Part shown: positions 25,083 through 33,743 of the stretch, piece by piece
Layout: each line of letters opens with the position of its first letter
Position numbering within the stretch: position 1 is the stretch's first letter
DNA from: Paenibacillus ferrarius
GTDB taxonomy: Bacteria > Bacillota > Bacilli > Paenibacillales > NBRC-103111
Length of the DNA: 64,000 nt
Reading direction: 5' to 3'
Assembly: GCF_002027705.1 (NCBI RefSeq)
Contig: NZ_MBTG01000073.1
Span: forward strand, 210,573 to 274,572
Notes under the pieces: model-generated
What the model was told of the DNA's origin: nothing
The model's database searches: none
What the model saw: only the letters and a program-made list of their open reading frames with translations
Translations under genes and position numbers: made by a program

Positions 25083-28010
25083 ATGGGCGAAGTAGCGGTA
25101 GAGAAGCATTTGCGTGTGCAAACGATCTATCCGATTCATCAACTTGAGGATGTACAGATCACTTGGCAACCGAATGAGCATGGACGGCTTCTGGTGCGTG
25201 GCATCGTAGATGAGGCTGTCAACGTCAGTGCAACACTGCAAGCCTTGGCTAGCGATGAGATCCGTGTCTATGAAAGCGACGGCCAGCAGGAAACGACGCT
25301 GTTCCGAGGGTGGATAAGCGCAGCGCATACGACGCATACCCAAGGGGTGTATCATATCGAGCTGGAGGGCCTATCGGGCAGTGCGATGCTGGATGGAAAA
25401 AGACATCGTCGTACGTTTCAGAATACGTCGATGTCGTACGCCGAGGTAATGGACGAGCTTGTGAGCGCGTACCCAGGTCATGATGTCCTTTATCGCGTAG
25501 GGGAAGGCGTCCCGATTGTCGAGCCAGTCATCCAGTATGACGAGACCGACTGGGAACTGCTGAAGCGCTTGGCGAGTCATTTCCAGAGCGTAGTCGTCTG
25601 TGATATATTGGAAGCAAGACCAAAGCTTTTCGTAGGTATACCGCCAGGAAAAAGTCTGAGTTTGTCGGCAGATACTTCCTATCTAGCGGGCAAGGACTTG
25701 CTGGCTTTTCAGCGTGCAGGCGGTTATGAGGCCGGTTTGCATGATACGGATTTCTTTTATTATGACATACAGAGTACCGCGCGCATGTCGCTTGGAGATG
25801 AAGTGGCCTTTCGAGGCAAATCGCTCATCGTCAGCGAAGTGAAGGGCCGGATGAAGCAGGGAGATTTCGTCTACACGTATCGTCTGTCAAGGGCGGAGGG
25901 GATACGCCGAGAGCGTGCGAACAATGCCAAGCTGACAGGTATTTCGCTGTCCGGAGAAGTGCTGGAGGTCAAGGGAGAGCAGGTGAAGCTGCACCTGAGC
26001 GTGGACAGCAAGCAGGCGAAGGAAGGCGCGCATTGGTATCCTTTCTCGCCAGCGACAGGAAGTGCCATGTACTGCATGCCCAAGGTGGGCACGCAAGCGA
26101 GCTTGTATGTACCTGATGCATCAGGAGCAGGCGCCTTGGTTGTCGGCTCTGTGCGAAGCAATGGGGCGAGCTGCGCCAAGATGGGCGATCCGAGCCAGCG
26201 GTATTTTGGAACGGAGCATGGAAGTGAACTCGCCTTGCTGCCTAGTGCGATTCATCTGACAGGCGGGAGCAAAGAGCCGCTCAAACTGAGCTTCGATGAC
26301 GAGACGGGCATTACGATGACGAGCCATAAGAAGCTGACGCTGAACGCGAAGATGGACATTTCCCTCTACACGCCGAAACGTGTGGTGATTCGTGCCCAAA
26401 GTCAACTGATGGCGAAGAAATTAGCGGCACAAAGCGGTTTTACCATTGAAGGAGATTACCACTTTCTGGGGACAAACGTGAAGGCGGCAGGCACAGACCG
26501 GACCTCCTTTGCGCCCTACGACGATGAGCCGAAGCAAGGTGTCAAGCCTGAAACGCCGTCTGAAACTGAAACGCCGAAGAAAAAGAAGAAGTTTAGCTGG
26601 GGGAAACTGGCAGCCAATGTGCTCGGCGCATTGGCGGTCGTAGCAGTTGTAGCAGTTGTAGCGGCAGTGACCGTGGCGACGCTAGGAGCAGGTGCGGTAG
26701 TGATTGGCGCGGTAGTCGCGGGAGCTGTGGCAGCCGGAGGTATAGCGGTAGGAGCGAAGGCGGTATCGGATATCCGGCGAGGAGAAGTAAGCGACTTCGG
26801 GGATTATGCCGCGGATGCCTTCCGAGAATCGATGATCGGGGCGGCCTCTGGGGCGATATTCGGGCCATTTGGCAGTGGTGCAAGTCTGTTAGGGAGAATG
26901 GCTGTAAATGGTATATCCGGAGCGGCAGAAAGTATTGTAAGCCAGCTTACGGATAACGAAGAAGGCTTTAGCTGGAAGCAAGTAGCCTTCAGCGCGGGAA
27001 TTAGCGCTGCCACGGTCGGATTGCTGGATGCGAAGATCGTAGGAAAAACGGTAGGCGAGTACATCGGGCAGGGAGCTAATAAGGTAGCGCCATGGTTGGT
27101 TAACGGGATGGGCGCCGTAGCGGAGAAGTTTGGTAAGTTTGTAGGGAAAATTAGTGAATGGGGTAACATAGGTAAAAGTTACTTGAAAGAAAAAGGAACA
27201 TTGGTAATTAAGGGCTTAAAGCAGGAAGTGAAAGAAATAGGGGATTCAGTTCAGGCTCTGAAGAAAACAATTGGGGATTTAGAAATTCCTAGTTCACAAT
27301 CTAAAGAAGCGCTTGTTTACGGCTATATGTCGCCGAATAAGACGGTTGCTGAGGCATGGCAGGATACGAAAGATGCTGTGTCGAAGTTCTTGAAGAAGCC
27401 GGATAAGCCACCAGAAAAACTGCCTGAAATTGAAAAACCTGATCCTGGGGGGACGGGTAAAACATCCCAAGCTAAACAGCAAGAAGCTTACGAAAAGGCT
27501 ATGGAACATGCAGCTAAAAACCAACCACCATATACTAGGAAACCTAATGCTCCCAAAAACTATAAAAAGAAAGTTCGTAACGAGGATGGTACTACTACTT
27601 ATACGTTTACTTCTATGAAGAATGGGAAAGATTATCAGGTGAATTTTGATAAAGAAGGTTTCCCGATATTTGGTTCGAAATATGATACTGCTTTACCTGA
27701 AAAATTTTACTTAGAACCAGATGGTGTACAGTTTGAATATCTTTCAAAAAAACTATATGCTGATATTACTAGCAACTCAAAACTTGCTGGAAATTTCAGC
27801 GAAGTTGAAATAGCTTTGTTAAAAGAAGGAAAAGTACCAAAAACTTTAACCTGGCATCATCATCAAGACTCAGGAAAAATGCAAATAGTTGATTATTTTG
27901 AACATCAAGTTGCAGGACATACTGGGGGTAGAGCGATTTGGGGTGGCGGAAAACCAGGTCGATCGGGAAAATTGAAAAATGAAATATTGGAGTTGTTATC
28001 ATGGGATTGA
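25083..28010 (+). CDS. vgrG: VgrG spike fused to a C-terminal WHH-type nuclease toxin, 975 aa
   Basis: Residues 1-470 form a VgrG spike (FQNTSMSYAEVMDELVSAYP, ETDWELLKRLASHFQS, YCMPKVGTQASLYVP, then a needle). A Lys/Pro linker leads to two strongly hydrophobic Ala/Val/Gly stretches (about 506-565 and 580-660), a helical region, and a GGTGKTS linker at about 788. The last 180 residues end in TWHHHQDSGKMQIVDYFEHQ and HTGGRAIWGGG, the WHH form of the HNH/Endonuclease VII superfamily, so a DNase effector is expected. From about 27150 the DNA turns AT-rich, unlike the spike part, implying an acquired tip. Two SUKH genes follow, the first overlapping by 10 bases. Confidence 0.85.
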   Translation: MGEVAVEKHLRVQTIYPIHQLEDVQITWQPNEHGRLLVRGIVDEAVNVSATLQALASDEIRVYESDGQQETTLFRGWISAAHTTHTQGVYHIELEGLSGSAMLDGKRHRRTFQNTSMSYAEVMDELVSAYPGHDVLYRVGEGVPIVEPVIQYDETDWELLKRLASHFQSVVVCDILEARPKLFVGIPPGKSLSLSADTSYLAGKDLLAFQRAGGYEAGLHDTDFFYYDIQSTARMSLGDEVAFRGKSLIVSEVKGRMKQGDFVYTYRLSRAEGIRRERANNAKLTGISLSGEVLEVKGEQVKLHLSVDSKQAKEGAHWYPFSPATGSAMYCMPKVGTQASLYVPDASGAGALVVGSVRSNGASCAKMGDPSQRYFGTEHGSELALLPSAIHLTGGSKEPLKLSFDDETGITMTSHKKLTLNAKMDISLYTPKRVVIRAQSQLMAKKLAAQSGFTIEGDYHFLGTNVKAAGTDRTSFAPYDDEPKQGVKPETPSETETPKKKKKFSWGKLAANVLGALAVVAVVAVVAAVTVATLGAGAVVIGAVVAGAVAAGGIAVGAKAVSDIRRGEVSDFGDYAADAFRESMIGAASGAIFGPFGSGASLLGRMAVNGISGAAESIVSQLTDNEEGFSWKQVAFSAGISAATVGLLDAKIVGKTVGEYIGQGANKVAPWLVNGMGAVAEKFGKFVGKISEWGNIGKSYLKEKGTLVIKGLKQEVKEIGDSVQALKKTIGDLEIPSSQSKEALVYGYMSPNKTVAEAWQDTKDAVSKFLKKPDKPPEKLPEIEKPDPGGTGKTSQAKQQEAYEKAMEHAAKNQPPYTRKPNAPKNYKKKVRNEDGTTTYTFTSMKNGKDYQVNFDKEGFPIFGSKYDTALPEKFYLEPDGVQFEYLSKKLYADITSNSKLAGNFSEVEIALLKEGKVPKTLTWHHHQDSGKMQIVDYFEHQVAGHTGGRAIWGGGKPGRSGKLKNEILELLSWD
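26199..26294 (+). repeat. VgrG needle segment, copy 1 of a dispersed 96-base repeat
   Basis: This part of the toxic vgrG recurs at 31196-31291 with about 6 differences in 96 positions. It encodes RYFGTEHGSELALLP and following residues. The copy is evidence for duplication or recombination of the spike gene's 3' portion. Confidence 0.9.
26493..26548 (+). repeat. VgrG linker segment, copy 1 of a dispersed 56-base repeat
   Basis: It encodes TSFAPYDDEPKQGVKP at the end of the spike, just before the toxin region. A near copy, about 6 differences, lies at 35311-35366 far downstream. Confidence 0.85.
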
Positions 28011-28435
28011 AAAAATGGATTTTTGTAGAAGAGTCAGTTGATGATGCTACTATAGTTTTAGTTGAACAACTTTTTGAAGTGACCTTCCCTCAAGATTATA
28101 AGGATTGCATCAAAAAATTTAATGGTGGTTACCCCGAACCTAATATCTTTGATTATAACAACGGTGCACAAGGAGTATTCAATGATTTGATTAGTTTTAC
28201 AAATAGTGAGCTAAACATAAAAATGTTTCATGATATTGCAAAGGATTCGATTAACAAAGAAATTATTCCATTTGGAAGAGACCCATTTGGTAACTTAATC
28301 TGTTTTGACTATCGCTACTCCAAAAAAATTCCATATGTTATATTCTATGATCATGAAGAAGTAGGGGAAGAAGCGATAACACCCATTTGTGAGACCTTTA
28401 CGGAACTTTTAAATAGATTATATTCTATAGAATAG
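28001..28435 (+). CDS. SUKH (SMI1/KNR4) immunity protein, 144 aa
   Basis: SUKH-fold features are visible: a start helix, then LFEVTFPQDYKDCIKKFNGGYPEPN (the family's P.DY..F....NGG core), a mid strand IIPFGRDPFGNLICFDY and a C-terminal ETFTELLNRLYSI helix. It overlaps the toxic vgrG by 10 bases, so it is co-translated and probably the cognate immunity to the WHH nuclease. It is cytosolic and AT-rich like the toxin end. Confidence 0.88.
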   Translation: MGLKKWIFVEESVDDATIVLVEQLFEVTFPQDYKDCIKKFNGGYPEPNIFDYNNGAQGVFNDLISFTNSELNIKMFHDIAKDSINKEIIPFGRDPFGNLICFDYRYSKKIPYVIFYDHEEVGEEAITPICETFTELLNRLYSIE

Positions 28436-28448
28436 TAGGTGGATTTTT

Positions 28449-28907
28449 GTGAATATAGAATTTGAGTCTTCATTTAAACCAATTGAAAATAAAGCGATTA
28501 AAATTTTTGAAGAAACGTATAATTTAAACCTACCAGATGATTATAAGAAGTTTCTTCTTTGTCAAAATGGTGGAAAAACGGTTAGAAGAAGGTTTGAAAC
28601 AAATGACAAAACAATAACATCGTCAATCATGTTATTTCTTCCACTTGGTAAAGAAAGAGATGAGGATTTGGAATATTATTACACGAAATACAATTTGGGT
28701 AATATAGTACCTTCCAACTTTGTTCCTATTGGGTTTGACCCTGCAGATAGCCTTATATGCTTGTCAGTCAGTGGGGAGGAGCGAGAGTCCGTTTATTTCT
28801 GTGATATGGATTATATTGAAGAAGATAAAGAGTTAAAACAAGAGTTCGTTAGATTAATATCTCCTAGTTTTAGTGATTTTGTAAATACACTCTTTAAACC
28901 CAATTAA
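28449..28907 (+). CDS. Second SUKH (SMI1/KNR4) immunity protein, 152 aa
   Basis: The GTG start follows AGGTGG. The same fold pattern as its neighbour is present: NLPDDYKKFLLCQNGGK, FVPIGFDPADSLICLSV and a C-terminal SDFVNTLFKPN helix. Sequence identity to the preceding SUKH looks low. It may protect against a different, lost or displaced toxin, since immunity genes tend to accumulate downstream of exchangeable toxin tips. It lies 13 bases after the first SUKH gene. Confidence 0.85.
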   Translation: MNIEFESSFKPIENKAIKIFEETYNLNLPDDYKKFLLCQNGGKTVRRRFETNDKTITSSIMLFLPLGKERDEDLEYYYTKYNLGNIVPSNFVPIGFDPADSLICLSVSGEERESVYFCDMDYIEEDKELKQEFVRLISPSFSDFVNTLFKPN

Positions 28908-29069
28908 TTAAAACATCTAAGAAATCAGTGTGTAAGTGGATTCTATCATTTCTCTCGTGTATATTTTCTCAAATTTCAACAATCAGATCGTACAATATAA
29001 TTAACAATGCCACAATAAGAGTTAGTTACCCGTATTGTGGTCTTTTTACCCTTCGGCATCCGTAAATGT

Positions 29070-29267
29070 ATGAATAATGAACTCAGGAAAATTATTAATA
29101 CTGCCAAGAACGTTTTAAGATCAAATACAACAAATATGACCTTTGGGATTATTGAGGATGGTATAACAGAGAATGCACTTAGCATTCATCAGGAGTTAAT
29201 TAATTATTCCAATCAAAAAATTCAACAATATGTTGAGTTTGTACAAATAGTCTCAGGTTTTCATTAG
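29070..29267 (+). CDS. Small unrecognised ORF, 65 aa, possibly a remnant
   Basis: An ATG-started frame encodes a helical, polar peptide (MNNELRKIINTAKNVL ... QQYVEFVQIVSG). There is no convincing ribosome binding site. It precedes two immunity-like genes by 11 bases and may be the end of a decayed immunity gene or a real small protein. No family is recognised. Confidence 0.25.
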   Translation: MNNELRKIINTAKNVLRSNTTNMTFGIIEDGITENALSIHQELINYSNQKIQQYVEFVQIVSGFH

Positions 29268-29278
29268 GAAGTATAGTA

Positions 29279-29593
29279 ATGTTGGAATATCAGGAGAATA
29301 AAGATTACCAAAATTTATTAGACTTTCTGCCTGATTGGGAAACTAACTGGCTATGTGTGGGCAAAATTATGTCTGAACCACTAGGCATAAATAAGCAGGA
29401 TGGAAATGTATATTGGTTTTCAGAAATTCCTTACAGCAATGAAGGGATATGCCTTGGCACACTTGATAAATTTCTTGGAAATTATGTGTTTGGTCGCAAA
29501 TACTATGAAATTGTCCCATGGATAGATGAAGATGATTGGTATCAGTTTATGATTATGCATGGTCTTGTCTTCGAAGGTGAAAATAATGAATGA
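29279..29593 (+). CDS. Small acidic immunity-like protein, 104 aa
   Basis: The ATG follows AGGAAG. The protein is acidic and aromatic (WETNWLCVG, DGNVYWFSEIPYSNEG, VPWIDEDDWYQFM), like many small immunity proteins, but no family was recognised. It overlaps the YwqK-like gene by 8 bases, so the two are coupled. It sits among toxin and immunity cassettes with no adjacent complete toxin, which suggests an orphan immunity gene kept after toxin loss. Confidence 0.5.
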   Translation: MLEYQENKDYQNLLDFLPDWETNWLCVGKIMSEPLGINKQDGNVYWFSEIPYSNEGICLGTLDKFLGNYVFGRKYYEIVPWIDEDDWYQFMIMHGLVFEGENNE

Positions 29594-30104
29594 TAAAAAA
29601 ATAAAAGTTATTTTAAAAAGGATGTTAGGAAGTAATTATCAAAAATCGATATTAACAATTGATGAAGTTTTCTTAACAGGAATTGAATTTACTGATGACG
29701 TATGTTTTTCTGGGGAAAGTGGGCAAGAAGTATATGATAAACCAATTGAAGAAGGTGGAAAGCCAATAACCGGGCTTGTGTATGAAAGATATCGGAATGG
29801 GAATTTAGCTTATTATTCTTATTATAAGAACGGAATTGCTGAGGGCGATTATGTTAACTTTTTCGAGAATGGCAAAGTAGAGAGTTTCCGAGAAATGTGT
29901 AGGGGTGTATTATTTGGTCAGTCACTGTCTTGGTTTGATAATGGTATTTTAAAATCAATGGCGAGTTACAAATATGGGTTTAAAATAATATATAGGGAGT
30001 GGAACATAGGAGGGGAATTGGTAAATGAAATGCTAGAGCCAAACGATTTTGAAAAAAGTATGATAGAAAAATACGATAAGTGGAACATGCAAACTGAGAA
30101 TTAG
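29586..30104 (+). CDS. YwqK-like antitoxin/MORN-type repeat protein, 172 aa
   Basis: The protein contains MORN-like repeats typical of the YwqK antitoxin family: YERYRNGNLAYYSYYKNG, EGDYVNFFENGKVESF and GQSLSWFDNGILKS. B. subtilis YwqK neutralises the LXG toxin YwqJ. Here no LXG toxin is present, so this is probably an immunity gene stranded by cassette exchange. ATG at 29586 overlaps the previous gene's end. Confidence 0.75.
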   Translation: MNDKKIKVILKRMLGSNYQKSILTIDEVFLTGIEFTDDVCFSGESGQEVYDKPIEEGGKPITGLVYERYRNGNLAYYSYYKNGIAEGDYVNFFENGKVESFREMCRGVLFGQSLSWFDNGILKSMASYKYGFKIIYREWNIGGELVNEMLEPNDFEKSMIEKYDKWNMQTEN

Positions 30105-30196
30105 TAACAGAAGATTTGGTCATGCGGAAATACGAATGATCCAGAGAAAGGACAGTAAGCGTCAAAAACATCCATTGAATAAACATTTGGAGGTTT

Positions 30197-30916
30197 CTAT
30201 CGCTTATTGTCCTTCTTTATTTTTTCCAATAAAGTTAAGGATTTTTTTACCAATTGATCTGCTTGGCGTGTTGTCTCGGGTAAGCGGAAACGAGGAGCTA
30301 ACTGTAAAACCCATTTGCATGCCGTAGGTAATGAAATTCGATGTCCGATAGAGACGTAAATAGGTTTTACATTATTCTGTGTTCTTAATACGATACCGAT
30401 TTCGTCATTACTATCTAGTAAGGTCGAATAATCCCCTCGTTTAATACCAGGATCTTCATAATCCCCAAGTAACTTGGTTTTGCCACAACCAATTGTTGGA
30501 GTGTTAAACAGTACCCCCAAATGACTTGCTAACCCGAATCGTCTCGGATGAGCAACTCCTTGTCCATCACACACTATTAAATCTGGTGTTATAGATATTT
30601 TACTGAATGCTTTAATAACTGGAGGTAATTCTCTAAATGAAAACAATCCAGGGATATAGGGGAAATTAGAAATATCTTCAACTACATTGCTTTCAATTAG
30701 TTTCTGTGTAGTGGCATCAAGTATCACAACTGCTGCTACTAATCTATCACTATTTTTGCTATAAGCAACGTCAACACCAGCAATATAGTTAACTTGCTTT
30801 AATTGGTCTTCCTTTATTACTTTTAAGGCAAGTTCTTTTTGTAGAACAATTGCTTGTGATTCGTTTAAATCCCAAGAATGCTGAATAACTGGTTCGATAC
30901 AATTTACTCCTTTCAT
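30197..30916 (-). CDS. nfi: Endonuclease V (deoxyinosine 3' endonuclease), 239 aa
   Basis: Endonuclease V cleaves DNA near deaminated bases such as deoxyinosine. Family motifs are clear: IAGVDVAYSKNSDRLVAAVV (catalytic Asp), FPYIPGLFSFRELP, LIVCDGQGVAHPRRFGLA and HLGVLFNTPTIGC, followed by the RTQNNVKPIYVSIGHRISL strand. Length matches the family (220-240). The ATG at 30916 lacks an obvious ribosome binding site directly upstream. It is the only gene on the minus strand in the toxin array and is probably a housekeeping gene around which cassettes inserted. Confidence 0.92.
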   Translation of the reverse strand: MKGVNCIEPVIQHSWDLNESQAIVLQKELALKVIKEDQLKQVNYIAGVDVAYSKNSDRLVAAVVILDATTQKLIESNVVEDISNFPYIPGLFSFRELPPVIKAFSKISITPDLIVCDGQGVAHPRRFGLASHLGVLFNTPTIGCGKTKLLGDYEDPGIKRGDYSTLLDSNDEIGIVLRTQNNVKPIYVSIGHRISLPTACKWVLQLAPRFRLPETTRQADQLVKKSLTLLEKIKKDNKR

Positions 30917-31023
30917 AGACAGATCAGCCGTAGTTTTTTATTATATTATGACTCATGTAGTACTGGAAAACAATCATAAACATTAAAGTGATTGACTTGT
31001 TTTTTATTATCTTCATTTTTTAA

Positions 31024-31146
31024 GATTACAACTTAGGGGCGGGTGATTCTACAAAGATACCAAGAACAGGACCAGAATGGGATGAGTATTTCCGTTCAAG
31101 ATATGGCGATGAGAATGTGGACTGGAAAACTAGTTCAGAATGGTGA
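31024..31146 (+). pseudogene. Toxin fragment with GPEWxEYF motif
   Basis: In one frame the sequence reads DYNLGAGDSTK and then GPEWDEYFRSRYGDENVDW before a TGA at 31144. The GP.W..Y...YG..NV.W motif is common ahead of C-terminal domains of Bacillus-type polymorphic toxins. There is no start and no complete domain, so this is a displaced toxin piece. Its beginning, AAGATTACAACTTAGGGG, matches the start of the LHH toxin remnant at 33.8 kb. Confidence 0.6.
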
Positions 31147-31195
31147 TAATCATATTCCATATACACCTAAAATCAGACCAAATGCAATAAGCTTG

Positions 31196-31312
31196 CGGTA
31201 TTTTGGAACGGAGCATGGAAGTGAACTCGCCCTGCTGCCAGGTGCGATTCATCTGACAGGCGGGAGCAGGGAGTCGCTCAAACTGAGCTTCCGGCATCTG
31301 GTGCGCTTATAG
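31196..31312 (+). pseudogene. Displaced vgrG 3' fragment
   Basis: Bases 31196-31291 repeat vgrG bases 26199-26294 at about 94 percent identity, encoding RYFGTEHGSELALLPGAIHL. The frame then runs into TAG at 31310-31312. The following orphan toxin gene is in another frame, so the copy cannot deliver it as it stands. Confidence 0.85.
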
Positions 31313-31356
31313 GCCCCGTCAAGAAAGCATGGGAAGCATACAAGGACTTCGATCCG

Positions 31357-32433
31357 ATGAGTGCTGGCATCCTGGCAAACATGGCATGGAAGGGATTGGA
31401 TTATGCCGTCAACAATCCTCTTGGAGCCTTGGAGTTTGTTACGAACCCAATCGCTTTTACAGCCAAATATTATGCCAACAAGGAGCATCGAGATGAGCTG
31501 CTGAGAACATTGGCGGGAGTCTGGGAAGGCGTAAAGCAAGATTTCAAGGAAGACGTCATACATGGAGATACCTATAGTCGAAGTAAATATGGAACGGAAT
31601 TGGTACTTACCATAGCTTCTTTTTTTGTTGGTGGCGAGGCAGGAGCAGCATCCAAGGCAACAAGAATAAGCGCAAGATCCAATCAGTCTATACGAGTACT
31701 GAGTGCAGAGGGTACTACCCTGGGTGAAAGTTACGCGAAGCTTACCCAGGCGGCTATGAATAAGATTTTAGATGTAAAATTTATTAACCCGTTTGAGAGT
31801 TCGCAGTTGGTAGGAATTTCTGGTAGAGTACCTGTAACAACAACGCTAAGGGAAATCTTGCAGGGATCATCAGGGAAGATATCGAATCATTTGAAAAGCG
31901 AGGGAGATTCAGTCGGCTCTGGAAAGGGTGGAGGTAGTTCGGGGGGTAAGGGGACGGGTGAAGGTGCTCCTTCAAAATCTCCGCCTAATGTAGAAACGAA
32001 TTTTATAATATTTAATAAATCACATAAAAATGCCGCTCCTAAACCAAGAGGATTCGGACCAAATGGTGGGCGTCTTGAATCACACCATGGACTTCAAGGT
32101 GAATGGGCGAAAGAAAATTTAGCAAAGTATGGATATGATTACAAAGAAGCACCAACAGTGACACTTGAAACAGGTAAAATACCTGGAGCAAATAAAGATC
32201 ATCCACATACAGAACTCAACAACCGTCAGTCAGAAAGAAGAGATGATCGTATAGCTGAAGGGAAGGGGAAATGGAGTTCTACTTTACAGGAGGAGCTTAC
32301 TTTTATTGTTGAAGATTTTAAAGCGCTTGGTTTTACGAGAGAAACTATAGAAAAAATAATGGAACAACAATATAAAATGTTAGACAAGCTTAAAGTACCG
32401 TATCGGAGGATAAATCTAGATGAATATTTTTGA
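31357..32433 (+). CDS. Orphan HNH/Endonuclease VII-type toxin, 358 aa
   Basis: The reading frame opens at 31225, and codons before the ATG (GALIGPVKKAWEAYKDFDP) read as protein, so the present start is probably internal to an older, longer effector. A pre-toxin region (NNPLGALEFVTNP, WEGVKQDFKEDVIHGDTYS) leads to a Gly/Ser-rich linker with GTGEGAPSK and a C-terminal domain with ESHHGLQGEWAKENL and HPHTELNNRQSERRDD, resembling HNH-fold nucleases with a paired-His motif. No delivery domain or signal peptide is attached. The next gene, a SUKH-like immunity gene, overlaps by 14 bases. It may be a silent cassette. Confidence 0.65.
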   Translation: MSAGILANMAWKGLDYAVNNPLGALEFVTNPIAFTAKYYANKEHRDELLRTLAGVWEGVKQDFKEDVIHGDTYSRSKYGTELVLTIASFFVGGEAGAASKATRISARSNQSIRVLSAEGTTLGESYAKLTQAAMNKILDVKFINPFESSQLVGISGRVPVTTTLREILQGSSGKISNHLKSEGDSVGSGKGGGSSGGKGTGEGAPSKSPPNVETNFIIFNKSHKNAAPKPRGFGPNGGRLESHHGLQGEWAKENLAKYGYDYKEAPTVTLETGKIPGANKDHPHTELNNRQSERRDDRIAEGKGKWSSTLQEELTFIVEDFKALGFTRETIEKIMEQQYKMLDKLKVPYRRINLDEYF

Positions 32434-32857
32434 AGAAATAAGTGATATGTTTTTTGTAGAAGTAAAAGATTTACCAGCGAGTGAAGGGGATATTATAAGT
32501 CTTCAAAACTTTTCCACTATAAAAGTACCTAATGATTATGAAGAGATGTCCAAAATAGCAACTGAATTAGAGATAAACGTAAAGAATCAAATGTACATCC
32601 GAATATGGAGTCCGTTAGGATGTATAGAGATGAATGAAGCACACAGAATCCAAAAGTATATCCCTGAATCTCTAGCTATTGGAGATGATGAGGGTGGTTA
32701 TGTCTTGATCTATATGGAAGGTAAAGAGGGATTTGGATTGTATATGGTTGGATTTGGGAATATTGATGTTGAAGATGCGGTCTTAGTTGCCCCCTCACTT
32801 AGAGACTTATTGATAAATAATATAGGAATAGATGTTGTAATGAGCGGCTATGTATAA
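32420..32857 (+). CDS. SUKH-like immunity protein, 145 aa
   Basis: It starts within the end of the orphan toxin gene (ATG at 32420). The pattern around RIWSPLGCIEMNEAHRIQKY, then DDEGGYVLIYM and a C-terminal DAVLVAPSLRDLLI helix fits the SMI1/KNR4 superfamily. It is probably the immunity partner of the 358-residue toxin. Confidence 0.72.
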   Translation: MNIFEEISDMFFVEVKDLPASEGDIISLQNFSTIKVPNDYEEMSKIATELEINVKNQMYIRIWSPLGCIEMNEAHRIQKYIPESLAIGDDEGGYVLIYMEGKEGFGLYMVGFGNIDVEDAVLVAPSLRDLLINNIGIDVVMSGYV

Positions 32858-32930
32858 ATGATCATACACAATAGAACTATCTTTACACATAACAAATCTA
32901 AAAATTGAATTAAGAGAAGGAGTTATAATT

Positions 32931-33743
32931 ATGGGGCAAGAACTAGTCAATCAGATAGATACAACATACTCTGTTGAACTACTGTTCGAAGAAGTTCCAA
33001 TAGTTGATGTTGATAAAATTGCTAAAGATTTATTTCGAAATTTTGGTATAAATATTGTCTTGAATAATGATGACAATGAAGTTGTTATAATTACTTTTAC
33101 TGATTACCAAGTAGAGATACAAGAAGGTGTCATACTGAATGTTCAATACATTTTTAACAGAAGCTATTCACAAGTAGATAATAAGAGAATCGCACCTGCT
33201 TTGCAGCAAACTTGGGATTTTGAAAAAGCAAATGAAACAGTTTGTAGAGCGAAATATAGTTGCTTGCTTTCGGACGTTTTCGCTTCACAATTGGATTATC
33301 GAAGCAGAGTAGAGTTGTTTAATATTGTTTTATTGACTATATTAAAAAATACAAACTGTATCGCAGTAAATTGGAAGTCTAGTCAAAAGATATCCGACCC
33401 TGAATCATTTATTAGTCGATTTGAAAATGGCGAGTATTTAAATGGAGCATTGAATGTTAGAATGTTCAAATTGGAGCAAACCAATGATGAGATGATAATG
33501 GATACAGTAGGTCTTTCAGGTTTGGGATTACCAGATATACAGTGTCGGTTTAATAATATCACCTCATCCGAAATAGCTAGTTTGTTGTACGGCTATGGTA
33601 ACTATATTTTTGAGAACGGTGATATTTTTGAAGATGGTGATAGCCTGGATGGAACAGGGGAGATTCAAAAATGGATTTGCAAACGTGAGATGTCATTACT
33701 CAACCCCAAAAGAGTTGTTCTTAATATAAAACCGCAGAAATAA
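32931..33743 (+). CDS. DUF4261-like protein, 270 aa
   Basis: A strong ribosome binding site (AGAAGGAG) precedes the ATG. The later segment MDTVGLSGLGLPDIQCRF followed by a helical end and DGDSLDGTGEIQKW has the DUF4261 pattern. Many members occur singly or near polymorphic toxins; the biochemical role is unknown. The protein is cytosolic with no visible catalytic motif. In this position it may be an immunity or accessory gene. Confidence 0.65.
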   Translation: MGQELVNQIDTTYSVELLFEEVPIVDVDKIAKDLFRNFGINIVLNNDDNEVVIITFTDYQVEIQEGVILNVQYIFNRSYSQVDNKRIAPALQQTWDFEKANETVCRAKYSCLLSDVFASQLDYRSRVELFNIVLLTILKNTNCIAVNWKSSQKISDPESFISRFENGEYLNGALNVRMFKLEQTNDEMIMDTVGLSGLGLPDIQCRFNNITSSEIASLLYGYGNYIFENGDIFEDGDSLDGTGEIQKWICKREMSLLNPKRVVLNIKPQK

